A stretch of DNA of 12,775 nt from Lentisphaerota bacterium (GTDB lineage Bacteria > Verrucomicrobiota > Kiritimatiellia > RFP12 > UBA1067). The stretch is from assembly GCA_015061765.1 (NCBI GenBank), contig SUVZ01000068.1, positions 1-12,775 on the forward strand, in the 5' to 3' direction. Of this stretch, positions 1 to 6,452 are shown in pieces. The notes beneath the pieces are model-generated. The model searched no databases. It had not been told where the DNA came from and was given only the letters and a program-made list of their open reading frames with translations. The position numbers were made by a program, and so were the translations under genes. Position 1 is the first letter of the stretch, and each line of letters starts with the position of its first letter.

Positions 1-84
1 CTGCGGGGACAGACCCTACTTGCTGTGCTGGAAATTTCAAGTGGACAGGCGGCGGTTTTGAGAGATATGGTTTCTTTGGAATTT
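1..84. other. Leading stretch without a gene; GGGGACAGACCC motif near its start
   Basis: I see no supported coding region here. The motif GGGGACAGACCC at about 5-16 closely resembles GGGGACACACCC at 88-99, which opens the palindromic element that follows. It could be a solo or degenerate end of that same repeat family, but no matching right arm is visible inside the window, and the element could also continue to the left of it. Confidence 0.3.
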
Positions 85-187
85 CGTGGGGACACACCCT
101 TCGGAAAATTGGGATAAGTTAAAAACGAGCTGAGAATGTTCAATTAAATGAATGCTTTCTCTTGCTTTTGCGGGGCCTATCCCCACG
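85..187. repeat. Imperfect palindromic element, full copy 1 (about 103 bp)
   Basis: The ends are CGTGGGG (85-91) and CCCCACG (181-187), exact reverse complements. The arms continue inward: the left arm GGAAAATTGGGATAAG pairs imperfectly with the right arm CTTTCTCTTGCTTTTGC. The centre carries TTCAATTAAATGAA, itself a small inverted repeat. A close relative lies at 4555-4664 and a left-arm-only copy at 1303-1361; all share GATAAGTTAAAAA. The right end can fold two ways, GGGG-CCTAT-CCCC or CCCC-ACGGAAAC-GGGG. The structure fits a MITE-like or REP/BIME-like non-autonomous repeat. I see no transposase and no clear target-site duplication. Confidence 0.7.
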
Positions 188-217
188 GAAACGGGGAAAA
201 TCGCATTGAGTTTTACT

Positions 218-345
218 CATGCGATCCATGTCGTTTCGTCATGGGGCGTTTTGTTTTGGTCATGCGGCCCATGCCTTTCGGACATGGGGCGTTTTGAAAT
301 CTTCATGGGGCGTTTGCCGCCGCACATGGGGCGTTTTGCCGCCTC
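218..345. repeat. 21/22-bp tandem array with core CATGGGGCGTTTTG
   Basis: Clear cores start at 240, 283, 304 and 325, and degenerate CATG-starting units at 218 (CATGCGATCCATG) and 261 (CATGCGGCCCATG). The spacing is 22, 21, 22, 21 and 21 bp. The first 9-14 bases of the clear units are almost identical while the remaining 7 or so vary. The period is close to two DNA turns, so repeated protein binding on one face is possible. It begins 31 bp after palindrome copy 1 and ends next to the esterase remnant. It is too short-period to be a CRISPR. Function unknown. Confidence 0.75.
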
Positions 346-358
346 ACCGGGAGGGGCG

Positions 359-718
359 GCGTCCCCGCTGCCCGCGCGTGTGCGATGCCCTGGGGCCGGA
401 CCGGGATGGCTCGTGAACAATCATGGCGGAGACAGCAGGTATGTAACGCTGGTCATGAGTGTGCATGGATTCCGTTTGCCTGAAGACGCGAAGGAGCGCA
501 AGGCCTTGTACGGTAGGCAGGAGGCGAAGTGTCGCAGACTGTACGGCCGCAGCAAAGCCCGCGCCTATCCTGTCGCCGGCCTGACGGTGTCCCGCGAAGC
601 GGTTCACTTCTTTTCTGTCATACTGGGAATCAACCGTGCGGTCAATTGGCTCGCTTCTCGTCCATATGTGGATAAACGGCATATCACCTATTCGGGGGCG
701 AGCCAGGGCGGCGGCTCC
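359..718 (+). pseudogene. Acetylxylan esterase (AXE1 / cephalosporin-C deacetylase type) remnant
   Basis: This internal piece of an alpha/beta-hydrolase esterase is recognisable from PGAGPG (about 386-403), a VMSVHGF strand, a DAKERKALY segment, SVILGINRAVNWLASRP, and the nucleophile elbow YSGASQGGG with the catalytic Ser codon at 701-703. In the AXE1 family the Asp and His of the triad lie further downstream; here similarity stops about four codons after the serine, so the triad is lost. No proper N-terminus is visible either: upstream in the same frame lies only the 21-bp array. The frame is open from 152 to 946, but the sequence after about 718 is an out-of-frame reading of the next fragment. 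In an intact form such an enzyme would deacetylate xylan or acetylated sugars. Most likely a degraded gene with an internal deletion. Confidence 0.75.
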
Positions 719-734
719 GGAATTCAGGTCGAAG

Positions 735-1160
735 AAGAAGCCGCAGGTCATATGGGAGTCGAACGATCCGATGAAGGATTGCCCGTTCCTAGCGGGTCTG
801 TCGGGAAAGAAGTCCATGCCGATGAAGGACGGATTCTACGAGATGGGCGAGGGCAGCGCCCGGTTGGTGTTTCCCGATGGCGTGTGGAAGGGCGAAAAGG
901 ACGCCAGATTCCGGTTTGTCGCCGATGTCCATACGGTTCAGGGTGAGCACAGGTCGTGGAACATCAACCTCCGCAACCCGAACCCGCTGAAGAACGCGCA
1001 CGGACGCATCCCCACGCCGAGAGGCGATTCCGGATCGCTTCGGTATGTGATTGATTTCGCAAAGGCCGACGAGGATCATTGCTACTATTTGCTTGTGCGC
1101 GAAGGCGGGGTCGGGAAAATCCGCTTCGACTATGCCCGGATAGAACGTATTCAGAATTGA
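735..1160 (+). pseudogene. C-terminal fragment of an unidentified exported or carbohydrate-active protein
   Basis: The coding signal moves to another frame right after the esterase elbow and runs to a TGA at 1158-1160. About 140 residues read as a coherent, beta-rich sequence with FYEMGEGSARLVFPDG, FRFVADVHTVQGEHRSWNI, YVIDFAKADEDHCYYLLVREGG and a final KIRFDYARIERI. The closing pattern resembles CBM4_9-like jelly-roll ends in multi-domain sugar-binding proteins, but this is a weak family guess. There is no start codon with a ribosome binding site, and the first ATG (768) follows no Shine-Dalgarno sequence, so I read it as the 3' end of a second gene joined to the esterase by a deletion. Confidence 0.6.
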
Positions 1161-1246
1161 CGGCATTCCTCCCGGCGGTGTGACAGATTCGCCTCTCGGC
1201 ATCCGGCCTCGGGTTAATGCCCTGTTCTTCGCGGTGAGCGCGAGGG

Positions 1247-1275
1247 TTGAAAGCGGCGAGAGTAAGTGGTATCAT
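1247..1275 (+). promoter_or_regulatory. Sigma70-like promoter, TTGAAA-17 bp-TATCAT
   Basis: TTGAAA at 1247-1252 and TATCAT at 1270-1275 are separated by 17 bp. Transcription from here would enter the tiny ORF at 1298 and then the half palindrome at 1303-1361. The real gene it once served is not visible. This is a match by eye in a gene-free stretch, so it may be chance. Confidence 0.35.
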
Positions 1276-1297
1276 ACAGATGTTTTTGAGGATATAA

Positions 1298-1339
1298 ATG
1301 GAAGATCAAGGGATGCACCTTTCGAGAAAAGCAAGATAA
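1298..1339 (+). CDS. Very short ORF (13 codons), possible gene start cut by a repeat
   Basis: ATG at 1298 follows a GAGG-type ribosome binding site (1288-1291) and reads MEDQGMHLSRKAR before TAA at 1337-1339. Most of it lies inside the half copy of the palindromic repeat, so the stop is supplied by the repeat's GATAAG core. It could be a leader peptide, the 5' stub of a gene destroyed by the repeat, or chance. Confidence 0.15.
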   Translation: MEDQGMHLSRKAR

Positions 1340-1361
1340 GTTAAAAAGAGGGGTTTGAAAC
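1303..1361. repeat. Palindromic element, left-arm-only copy 2
   Basis: ATCAAGGG then ATGCACC, TTCGAGAAAAGCAAGATAAG and TTAAAAAG match copy 3 (4564-4606) almost base for base, followed by a GTTTGAAAC mini-palindrome at 1353-1361. The expected right arm (CTTTCTCTCGCTTTTGAAG-like) is missing. The rest of this gene-free stretch (1161-1440) shows nothing else I can support apart from a 6-bp inverted pair GCCAAG (1373) / CTTGGC (1415). Confidence 0.65.
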
Positions 1362-1440
1362 GGTTGATTATTGCCAAGACTGAAATGTTGGATCGGTTCG
1401 CCGGCTGCGAGCGGCTTGGCTGGTTCGGTCCTTGCTGTAA

Positions 1441-1506
1441 GTGCTAATCGACTTTTACACGATGTGCTAATTGACTTTTAAACCGGGATCTAATTGACTT
1501 TTCAAC
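1441..1506 (+). repeat. Three direct repeats, exact 23-bp period, CTAATTGACTTTT
   Basis: Copies start at 1444 (CTAATCGACTTTTACAC), 1467 (CTAATTGACTTTTAAAC) and 1490 (CTAATTGACTTTTCAAC). The first two are also preceded by GTG. The third copy contains the -35 box TTGACT of the promoter in front of the ATPase gene, and the second also contains TTGACT. The arrangement suggests an operator array, perhaps for autoregulation or silencing. A replication iteron is less likely because no Rep gene or A/T-rich origin accompanies it. Confidence 0.7.
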
Positions 1507-1523
1507 TGGCGCTATGTTATAAT
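1494..1523 (+). promoter_or_regulatory. Strong sigma70-type promoter for the AAA_14/DUF4143 gene
   Basis: TTGACT (1494-1499), an 18-bp spacer and a perfect TATAAT (1518-1523), with an extended -10 TG at 1515-1516. Transcription would start near 1530, about 27 bp before the chosen ATG. The -35 box lies inside the third of the 23-bp repeats, so a protein bound there should block the polymerase. Confidence 0.75.
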
Positions 1524-1556
1524 TGCTCGCAAAAAAAGTTTTGGAAGTCTTGTAAT

Positions 1557-2774
1557 ATGATAAAAAGGTGGCAAGAGCAGAGTCTGAAAACCGTTCTTAA
1601 TGAGCGAAGAGGTGTTCACTTGACTGGCGCGCGTCAGACAGGGAAAACTACGCTTTCCCGTTTTGTTGCAGGAAATGGCGTGCGTTTTTTGACTTTAGAT
1701 GATGAGAAATATCTGTCTGCAGCAAAGAGCGATCCGTTGAGTTTTGTTGAGCGTGGAAATGCAAGTACGTTTGTCATTGACGAGATTCAAAAAGTACCCG
1801 AGTTGCTTAATGCGATAAAGATGAAAATTGATCGCGATAATACACCTGGGCAATATCTTATTACGGGGAGCTCCAATCTGCGATTTGTGAAAGCGGTCAA
1901 GGATTCACTTGCCGGAAGATTGGGAAGAGTCAAACTTCGCACACTTTCTTTCGGCGAGATTCTTGGCGGTAAGGGTCATTTTCTCGATATGGCGTTTCAG
2001 AGGGATTTCTCGTCGTGTCCAATCAAACTGGACAAGCGCGAAATAATCCACTGTGCTTTTTGTGGCGGCTATCCCGAACCGTTGAATTTCTCCGTCCGTT
2101 CCCGAAAATCATGGTACGCGGAATATATAGACGATTTGCTGACGAAAGATATTCAAGACGTGACGGAAATACGAAAAGTCGACGCCCTCAAAAAGACGGC
2201 GTATTGGCTTATGGCTTATTCGTCAAAGCTGTTCGAGCTGAAAGATTTGTGTGCGGTGTCGCAATTGGGAAAAGAGACGCTCGGCAGCTATATAACCGCA
2301 CTCAAAACACTTTATGTCATTGATGAAGTTCCGGCGTGGAGCAAAAGCGATTATGTGAAAATAGGGAAGCGGTCGAAATATTTCGCAGGGGATTCCGGCC
2401 TTGTCGCCAATTTGCTTGGATGGGACGAGAATCAAGTGTATTATGATGCCGACGATTGCGGAAAACTGATTGAATCATGGGTGTGTCATCAATTGTCCGT
2501 TTTGGCAGAATTAGACATTGGATATGAGATTTCACATTATCGTGACAGTGACAAGCGGGAGATTGATTTCATTGTTGAAGCAGAAAACGGAGAACTTTTG
2601 GGAATAGAGGTGAAATCGGGAACGGTTTATCCCGATGATTTCAAGCATCTGAAATGGTTTTCCAAAAATCTGGCGAAGACGCGTTTTACGGGAATAGTTC
2701 TCTATTCGGGGAATGATGTATTATCTTTCGGTGATGGTTTTTATGCCGTACCATTGGCACTTTTAGGTGTATGA
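1557..2774 (+). CDS. AAA_14 / DUF4143 family ATPase with C-terminal nuclease-like domain
   Basis: The 405-residue protein has the two-part layout of the AAA_14-DUF4143 family. The N-terminal ATPase has Walker A GARQTGKT (residues 24-31), Walker B FVIDE ending at D75-E76, and a sensor-like LITGSSN (101-107). The C-terminal half ends in a PD-(D/E)xK-like signature: D337 in EIDF, then E351 and K353 in GIEVKSG. Cellular role is unknown for most members; some resemble archaeal-type ATPases or are carried on variable genomic regions. I chose ATG 1557, with GGAAG upstream, because family members start close to this MIKRW-type N-terminus; a TTG at 1494 would put the start on the promoter. The gene is visibly more A/T-rich than its neighbours and has its own promoter, suggesting recent acquisition. 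No DNA cleavage activity can be claimed from sequence. Confidence 0.9.
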   Translation: MIKRWQEQSLKTVLNERRGVHLTGARQTGKTTLSRFVAGNGVRFLTLDDEKYLSAAKSDPLSFVERGNASTFVIDEIQKVPELLNAIKMKIDRDNTPGQYLITGSSNLRFVKAVKDSLAGRLGRVKLRTLSFGEILGGKGHFLDMAFQRDFSSCPIKLDKREIIHCAFCGGYPEPLNFSVRSRKSWYAEYIDDLLTKDIQDVTEIRKVDALKKTAYWLMAYSSKLFELKDLCAVSQLGKETLGSYITALKTLYVIDEVPAWSKSDYVKIGKRSKYFAGDSGLVANLLGWDENQVYYDADDCGKLIESWVCHQLSVLAELDIGYEISHYRDSDKREIDFIVEAENGELLGIEVKSGTVYPDDFKHLKWFSKNLAKTRFTGIVLYSGNDVLSFGDGFYAVPLALLGV

Positions 2775-2855
2775 GCACTTGTTTTTACAGTAAAGTCAGG
2801 TTGCAGACAGATGCAGGTGGCGTTATCTATCTTGGTTTTGATATAAGGAGCGGCA

Positions 2856-4502
2856 ATGAATAGATTTGCTTATACAATAATTGCGTTAGTGTGTACTGTT
2901 CTGTGCGCCAATGCCTCGATGACTGAATTAGGGATCGATCTTCCTAAACAGGGAGATGTCAGGGTGCAGACCATTGATCCCAATGGAGGACAAAAGGTTT
3001 CGGTTTCCTTTGACGTTCCTGTATCCGACATTCAGCAGATATGGCGTCCTGACTATCAGCAGCCGTTTTTGGAGCGTAAATGGTGGATGACGGCGAACAC
3101 AAGTTCGATGTGCGATATGCCGTACATGGCCTTTTTCAACATGTCCGAAACGAATAGGCTGTCTTTCGGGGCGGAAGCGCTTGAATGGGATTGCCGCATT
3201 TCGTCCAAGATAAATCAGGAGAAGGGGGTGTATGCCGTCACATTGACTGTTGCAGCCGACGCTTCCGGAAAGATCCGGCCGTTCAAGGTGACGATAGATC
3301 GCCGTTCTGTCGTGTGGACTGATGCGCTTGCTGATTGGCGAAATTCCCTTTCGTACAGCAAGGGACGGTATCCCGAAGCGGCATGGAAACCGGTGTATTG
3401 CACATGGTATGCGGTGCATGCCGCACTCTCTCAGGATTGGGTGGAGCGGACGGGTGAGATTGCCGCGAAGCTGGGTTTTGGCACGTTCATTCTTGATGAT
3501 GGCTGGAGCTATGACGAATCTAAGCGCGTCAATCCTGACAGCATCAAAGAATGGTATCGTGATGTCGGCAAGTGGGATGGTTTCTCACTTGAGAAATTCC
3601 CGGATTTCAAGGCGCATCGTGAGAGAATGCGTGCGTTGGGGCTCAAATATCTTGTGTGGGTGTCTCCCTATTTCATAGGGACGCGTTCACCGGCCTATGC
3701 CAAATGGAGAGGCAGGCTTGCCGGACAGGAGCCGTTCGAGGGTAATGTTCTGACAGATGTCGCAGATGCCGAAATGATGGAGTCTGTGACGGAACAGCTG
3801 GTTCGCCTCCTGAAGGATTCCGATCTCGACGGATTGAAGATCGACTTTTTGGACTACATAAAACCGTCGGTCGAAAAGCCCCGTTCCGGGTTTGGGTATC
3901 GCTATGTCCGCAATCTCATGAACAGGCTTAAGTCCGTGAAGCCGGATGGGCTTTTTGAGTTCCGCCAGAGCTACGCAACGCCGTTGACTCTTGAACTCGG
4001 TACGCAGTTCCGGGCGGGAGACGTTCCTTTCGAATGGCTTTGCAACATCATGCGCATAGCCCAGATACGTCTTGCGGTAGGCGATGGCGTGCCGGTTCAT
4101 GCCGACCCGATCTTCTGGTCGCAGCATGAAACCAAGGATAATATCGCCCGTCACTTCATGGCGGCGATGGCCGGAGTGCCAATGGTTTCGATGGATTTTG
4201 AGAGACTGCCTGCTTGGCAGAAGGATGAAGTTGCCAAGTGGATGCGTATCTATTCGCAGCGGATAGAGCCTTTTCAGAAGAAAGGGCGCTGGAATATGGT
4301 CTATCGCAATGGCTCGCTCGCATACGTGACAAGCATCCATGGCGATGAGGCTTTGGCCATAGTTGTAGATTCGAGCACGTCTTTAAAGTCGTTGGATTGC
4401 GATCTTGCAGGAAAGCGGACGATCATCATGAATCTCGGATACGCTCCGGTCTGCATACAGGGTACGCTGGCTGCCCCTGCGCAAGCTGTTATTCCGCAGT
4501 AG
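2856..4502 (+). CDS. Secreted GH36-type alpha-galactosidase-like glycoside hydrolase
   Basis: This 548-residue protein begins with a signal peptide (cleavage after about A20). It then has an N-terminal beta-sandwich (about 25-175), a (beta/alpha)8 barrel (about 180-450) and a short C-terminal beta domain. The barrel carries LDDGW (213-217), the nucleophile aspartate D330 in DGLKIDFLD, and the probable acid/base D389 in FRAGDVPF. The 59-residue distance matches GH36/clan GH-D alpha-galactosidases, where the pair sits about 60 apart. Expected role: release of alpha-linked galactose (or a related sugar) from oligosaccharides in the periplasm or outside the cell; the exact substrate is not decided by sequence. 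AAGGAG lies 8-13 bases before the ATG. It follows the ATPase gene by 81 bp and is followed by palindrome copy 3, which may help end its transcript. No transporter or regulator is adjacent. Confidence 0.85.
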   Translation: MNRFAYTIIALVCTVLCANASMTELGIDLPKQGDVRVQTIDPNGGQKVSVSFDVPVSDIQQIWRPDYQQPFLERKWWMTANTSSMCDMPYMAFFNMSETNRLSFGAEALEWDCRISSKINQEKGVYAVTLTVAADASGKIRPFKVTIDRRSVVWTDALADWRNSLSYSKGRYPEAAWKPVYCTWYAVHAALSQDWVERTGEIAAKLGFGTFILDDGWSYDESKRVNPDSIKEWYRDVGKWDGFSLEKFPDFKAHRERMRALGLKYLVWVSPYFIGTRSPAYAKWRGRLAGQEPFEGNVLTDVADAEMMESVTEQLVRLLKDSDLDGLKIDFLDYIKPSVEKPRSGFGYRYVRNLMNRLKSVKPDGLFEFRQSYATPLTLELGTQFRAGDVPFEWLCNIMRIAQIRLAVGDGVPVHADPIFWSQHETKDNIARHFMAAMAGVPMVSMDFERLPAWQKDEVAKWMRIYSQRIEPFQKKGRWNMVYRNGSLAYVTSIHGDEALAIVVDSSTSLKSLDCDLAGKRTIIMNLGYAPVCIQGTLAAPAQAVIPQ

Positions 4503-4554
4503 AAGGTTAGGGATGTGTTATCCGAAAACCCTGAAGAATCAAGGAATAGAGAAT

Positions 4555-4664
4555 CGTGGGGAAATCAAGGGGCATATCCTTCGAAAAAGCAAGATAAGTT
4601 AAAAAGATGGTTTAATATTCAATTAATTAAACACTTTCTCTCGCTTTTGAAGCCCTCCCCCACA
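4555..4664. repeat. Imperfect palindromic element, full copy 3 (about 110 bp)
   Basis: GTGGGG (4556-4561) pairs with CCCCAC (4658-4663). CTTCGAAAAAGCAAGATAAG (left arm) pairs with CTTTCTCTCGCTTTTGAAG (right arm) with few mismatches. An inner GTTTAAT / ATTAAAC pair flanks the centre. It shares GATAAGTTAAAAA, TTCAATTAA and the right arm CTTTCTCTYGCTTTTG with copy 1 at 85-187. As RNA or single-stranded DNA it should fold into one long hairpin. It sits 53 bp after the GH36 stop and 24 bp before the Fic remnant. A looser relative of the left end (AGGGATGTGTTATCC, from about 4509) precedes it. Confidence 0.75.
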
Positions 4665-4687
4665 CACAGAAAGACTGCCGCGACGGT

Positions 4688-4978
4688 ATGATGTGTCCGG
4701 AAATCCACATAGATCCTCACAGATTGATTCGCGATGAGCTGCCGAGGATCGACATATTCTCTGCCGAAGAAAAGGCACGGCTTGTTGAATGCCAGAATGT
4801 GTTTACGGAGCACATGAAGGAGATAGTGCCAGGAACAGGTGCGTACAGGCGCGAGCTTGAGCGGCTTGGAATCGACTTGAGCTGGAAATCTGCGCAGATC
4901 GAGGGAAACATCTATACGTTGATTGAGACGGAAACTCTGCTCAATTCTGATCGGCATTCCCTTGAAGATTGTCCATGA
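4688..4978 (+). pseudogene. Fic-family protein, N-terminal remnant lacking the catalytic core
   Basis: The 96-codon frame contains LERLGIDLSWKSAQIEGNIY followed by TLIETETLL, the segment that precedes the FIC fold in many Fic/AMPylase proteins. S68-x-x-x-E72-G73-N74 fits the (S/T)xxxE(G/N) inhibitory-helix motif. The HPFxxGNGR active-site motif that should come about 100 or more residues later is absent here and in the next 200 bp in any frame. Homology appears to end near residue 85 (about 4942) and the frame stops at TGA 4976-4978. No ribosome binding site precedes the ATG pair at 4688. Intact Fic proteins usually transfer AMP to target hydroxyl groups. It begins 24 bp after palindrome copy 3. 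I read it as a broken gene; a functional short regulatory peptide is possible but unsupported. Confidence 0.7.
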
Positions 4979-5079
4979 ACGTCTCTATAACGCCGCTTTG
5001 AGTGATTTGCTGTTGCGGCGGCGCGGATGTGTGGTACTATTGCCGCTGAGTTGGATTCTGCAGAAAACGGGAATGGCTC

Positions 5080-5121
5080 TCAAAATCGGCAAAAATAATC
5101 TAATAATGAAACTCTTTTCAT
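5080..5121 (-). terminator. Weak hairpin plus T-rich tail downstream of the regulator
   Basis: On the minus strand a 6-bp stem ATGAAA / TTTCAT (5106-5121, 4-nt loop) is followed by TATTAGATTATTTTTGCC, about 44 bp past the regulator's stop. The stem is short and A/T-rich, so termination strength would be poor. Nothing else is supported between 4979 and 5164. Confidence 0.25.
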
Positions 5122-5164
5122 GGTTCTTCCCCGATTATTCCGGAACTGGCAAGGGTGGGGGATG

Positions 5165-6373
5165 TCATCGGGTGGTGTGCTTCGCGTCTTCTGTGCTGCG
5201 CTGCCTACGGTATTCGGACATCGTAACGCCTGACATTTTCCGGAATAGGTTTTTCGGGCTGTTCTCGCTTTTGAATCCGCACATTGAGATTATGCGCGCG
5301 ACAGGATAGGAAGTTGAGGAGAGAAGTCTCTTCATTTCCTGTATGCGCCTGCCGCGGATCGTCTGAAGTATGCTTTCTTTCCGTACCTGACGGAAGCGAA
5401 GGGACAGGAGACTGCGCGATACGCCGGCATGGGTCACAACATCGCTAACCGAAATTCCTCTGCAGGCGTTCCTGTCTATAAAGTCCACCGCACGCTGCAC
5501 AAGAAAACCCGAAGGCGACAGGGGGCGTGTCGACCCCCGTTCTGATATGCCGCCAATCTTGCATGCCATGAACTTCGGGCGTGAGGGGGAATTTCGGTTC
5601 ATGATCATCTCGAGCGTCCTTGCCGCAAGAAAGCCTTCACCCTCGAAATCCGGCTTTACGCTCGAAAGCGGCGGGGAGACGAGATTGCACATGAGTTCGT
5701 CGTCATCAACGCCGAGTATTGATATCTGGTCGGGTATTGAGATCTTGCATCCGCCGCAAGCCATTGCCGCCCTGACAGCACAGGCGTCATATGCGCAGAA
5801 CAACGCGGCCGGCTTAGGAAGGGACGTCAGCCAGGCTGCAAGCTTTGCGTTGTAACTGTTTTCATCAGCGGATTTGCACTCGAAAAAGATACAGGTGCGT
5901 CCCATGTGCTTGAGCTCTTCGCGAAAGGCCTTCCCCCTTGCGATGCTCCAGTGCGGGCTGTTCTCCTGCGGCAGAAAGGCGAAACTGGAGAAGTTTCCAA
6001 GCGATGCGAGATGCCTGGCTGCGGATATGCCTATGTTTCGGTTGTCCACGCGAATGTATGTCCGTGGAGCCGTTTTGTTCGGAGCGGATCTTTGGGGCTC
6101 TGAATCCATAAAAACCGCCGGAAGGTCGAAGGACAGGAGCGCATTCTGGATTGAAATGTCGGAATTGCCTGCGTTGACGTTTGCCAGGAGACCATCGAAG
6201 CTGTTGATGTCCAGATGCTTCAGCAGTTCTGCCGTATGCTCCTTGTAGCACTGAATCAGTCGGATGCTCCAGAGGTGTGACGTTCCGATGAAACGAAGTA
6301 TGCCGGACAACTGCTGGCGTCCTGATAAATCATTCATCTCAAGCACGATAAGAACTTTCTTCGGTGACTTCAT
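5165..6373 (-). CDS. XylR-type transcriptional regulator (sugar-binding domain + AraC HTH)
   Basis: The 402-residue protein starts with a LacI/periplasmic-binding-type sensor (about 5-275): KVLIVLEMND at the N-terminus, YIRVDNRNIGISAARHLASLG (105-125) and ISILGVDDDELMCNLVSPPLSSV (217-239) are typical of the XylR subgroup. A C-terminal AraC/XylS DNA-binding domain (about 290-395) has two helix-turn-helix units, around 308-330 (SVSDVVTHAGVSRSLLSLRF) and 357-380 (ARIISMCGFKSENSPKNLFRK). No N-terminal LacI-type HTH is present, as expected for this family. Such proteins bind a sugar and activate catabolic or glycan genes. It is divergent from the acyltransferase-led gene set across 106 bp, which it likely controls. 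The ATG has no Shine-Dalgarno sequence, and a -10 box ends 7 bases before it, suggesting a leaderless message. Confidence 0.9.
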   Translation of the reverse strand: MKSPKKVLIVLEMNDLSGRQQLSGILRFIGTSHLWSIRLIQCYKEHTAELLKHLDINSFDGLLANVNAGNSDISIQNALLSFDLPAVFMDSEPQRSAPNKTAPRTYIRVDNRNIGISAARHLASLGNFSSFAFLPQENSPHWSIARGKAFREELKHMGRTCIFFECKSADENSYNAKLAAWLTSLPKPAALFCAYDACAVRAAMACGGCKISIPDQISILGVDDDELMCNLVSPPLSSVKPDFEGEGFLAARTLEMIMNRNSPSRPKFMACKIGGISERGSTRPLSPSGFLVQRAVDFIDRNACRGISVSDVVTHAGVSRSLLSLRFRQVRKESILQTIRGRRIQEMKRLLSSTSYPVARIISMCGFKSENSPKNLFRKMSGVTMSEYRRQRSTEDAKHTTR

Positions 6374-6379
6374 GCGTCT

Positions 6380-6388
6380 ATTGTACCA
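6380..6388 (-). promoter_or_regulatory. Extended -10 promoter TGGTACAAT of the regulator gene
   Basis: Reading the minus strand, TGG-TACAAT lies six bases before the regulator's ATG. The predicted transcription start falls on or next to the start codon. The -35 region is poor, as is common with extended -10 sites. No ribosome binding site is visible, which agrees with a leaderless transcript. Confidence 0.45.
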
Positions 6389-6452
6389 TGAGGTGTGTTT
6401 TTTGTGTTGTCAGAACCGATATATTTCTTTTGTCGATTTGAATATGAGCGGG

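Noticed and set aside
218..345. Possible CRISPR array
   Set aside because: The unit is only 21-22 bp with tails of about 7 bp; there are no 25-40 bp unique spacers and no cas genes.
217..420. Short minus-strand ORF with repeated KRPM residues
   Set aside because: It is a translation of the 21-bp DNA repeat, with no ribosome binding site or recognisable domain.
716..726. GAATTC near the esterase junction as a cloning artefact
   Set aside because: A single six-base site is expected by chance and no vector sequence is visible.
1441..1506. 23-bp repeats as plasmid replication iterons
   Set aside because: There is no replication initiator gene or DnaA-box cluster; the overlap with a -35 box favours gene regulation.
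3687..4340. Minus-strand open frame of 217 codons
   Set aside because: It is antisense to the GH36 catalytic barrel, whose active-site motifs on the plus strand are clear.
85..4664. Integron attC sites flanking gene cassettes
   Set aside because: The palindromes lack the attC R'/R'' core sites (RYYYAAC / GTTRRRY) in the right places and no integrase is seen.
4923..5309. Plus-strand ORF of 128 codons after the Fic remnant
   Set aside because: It overlaps the Fic frame and then the end of the minus-strand regulator; it has no ribosome binding site or recognisable motif.
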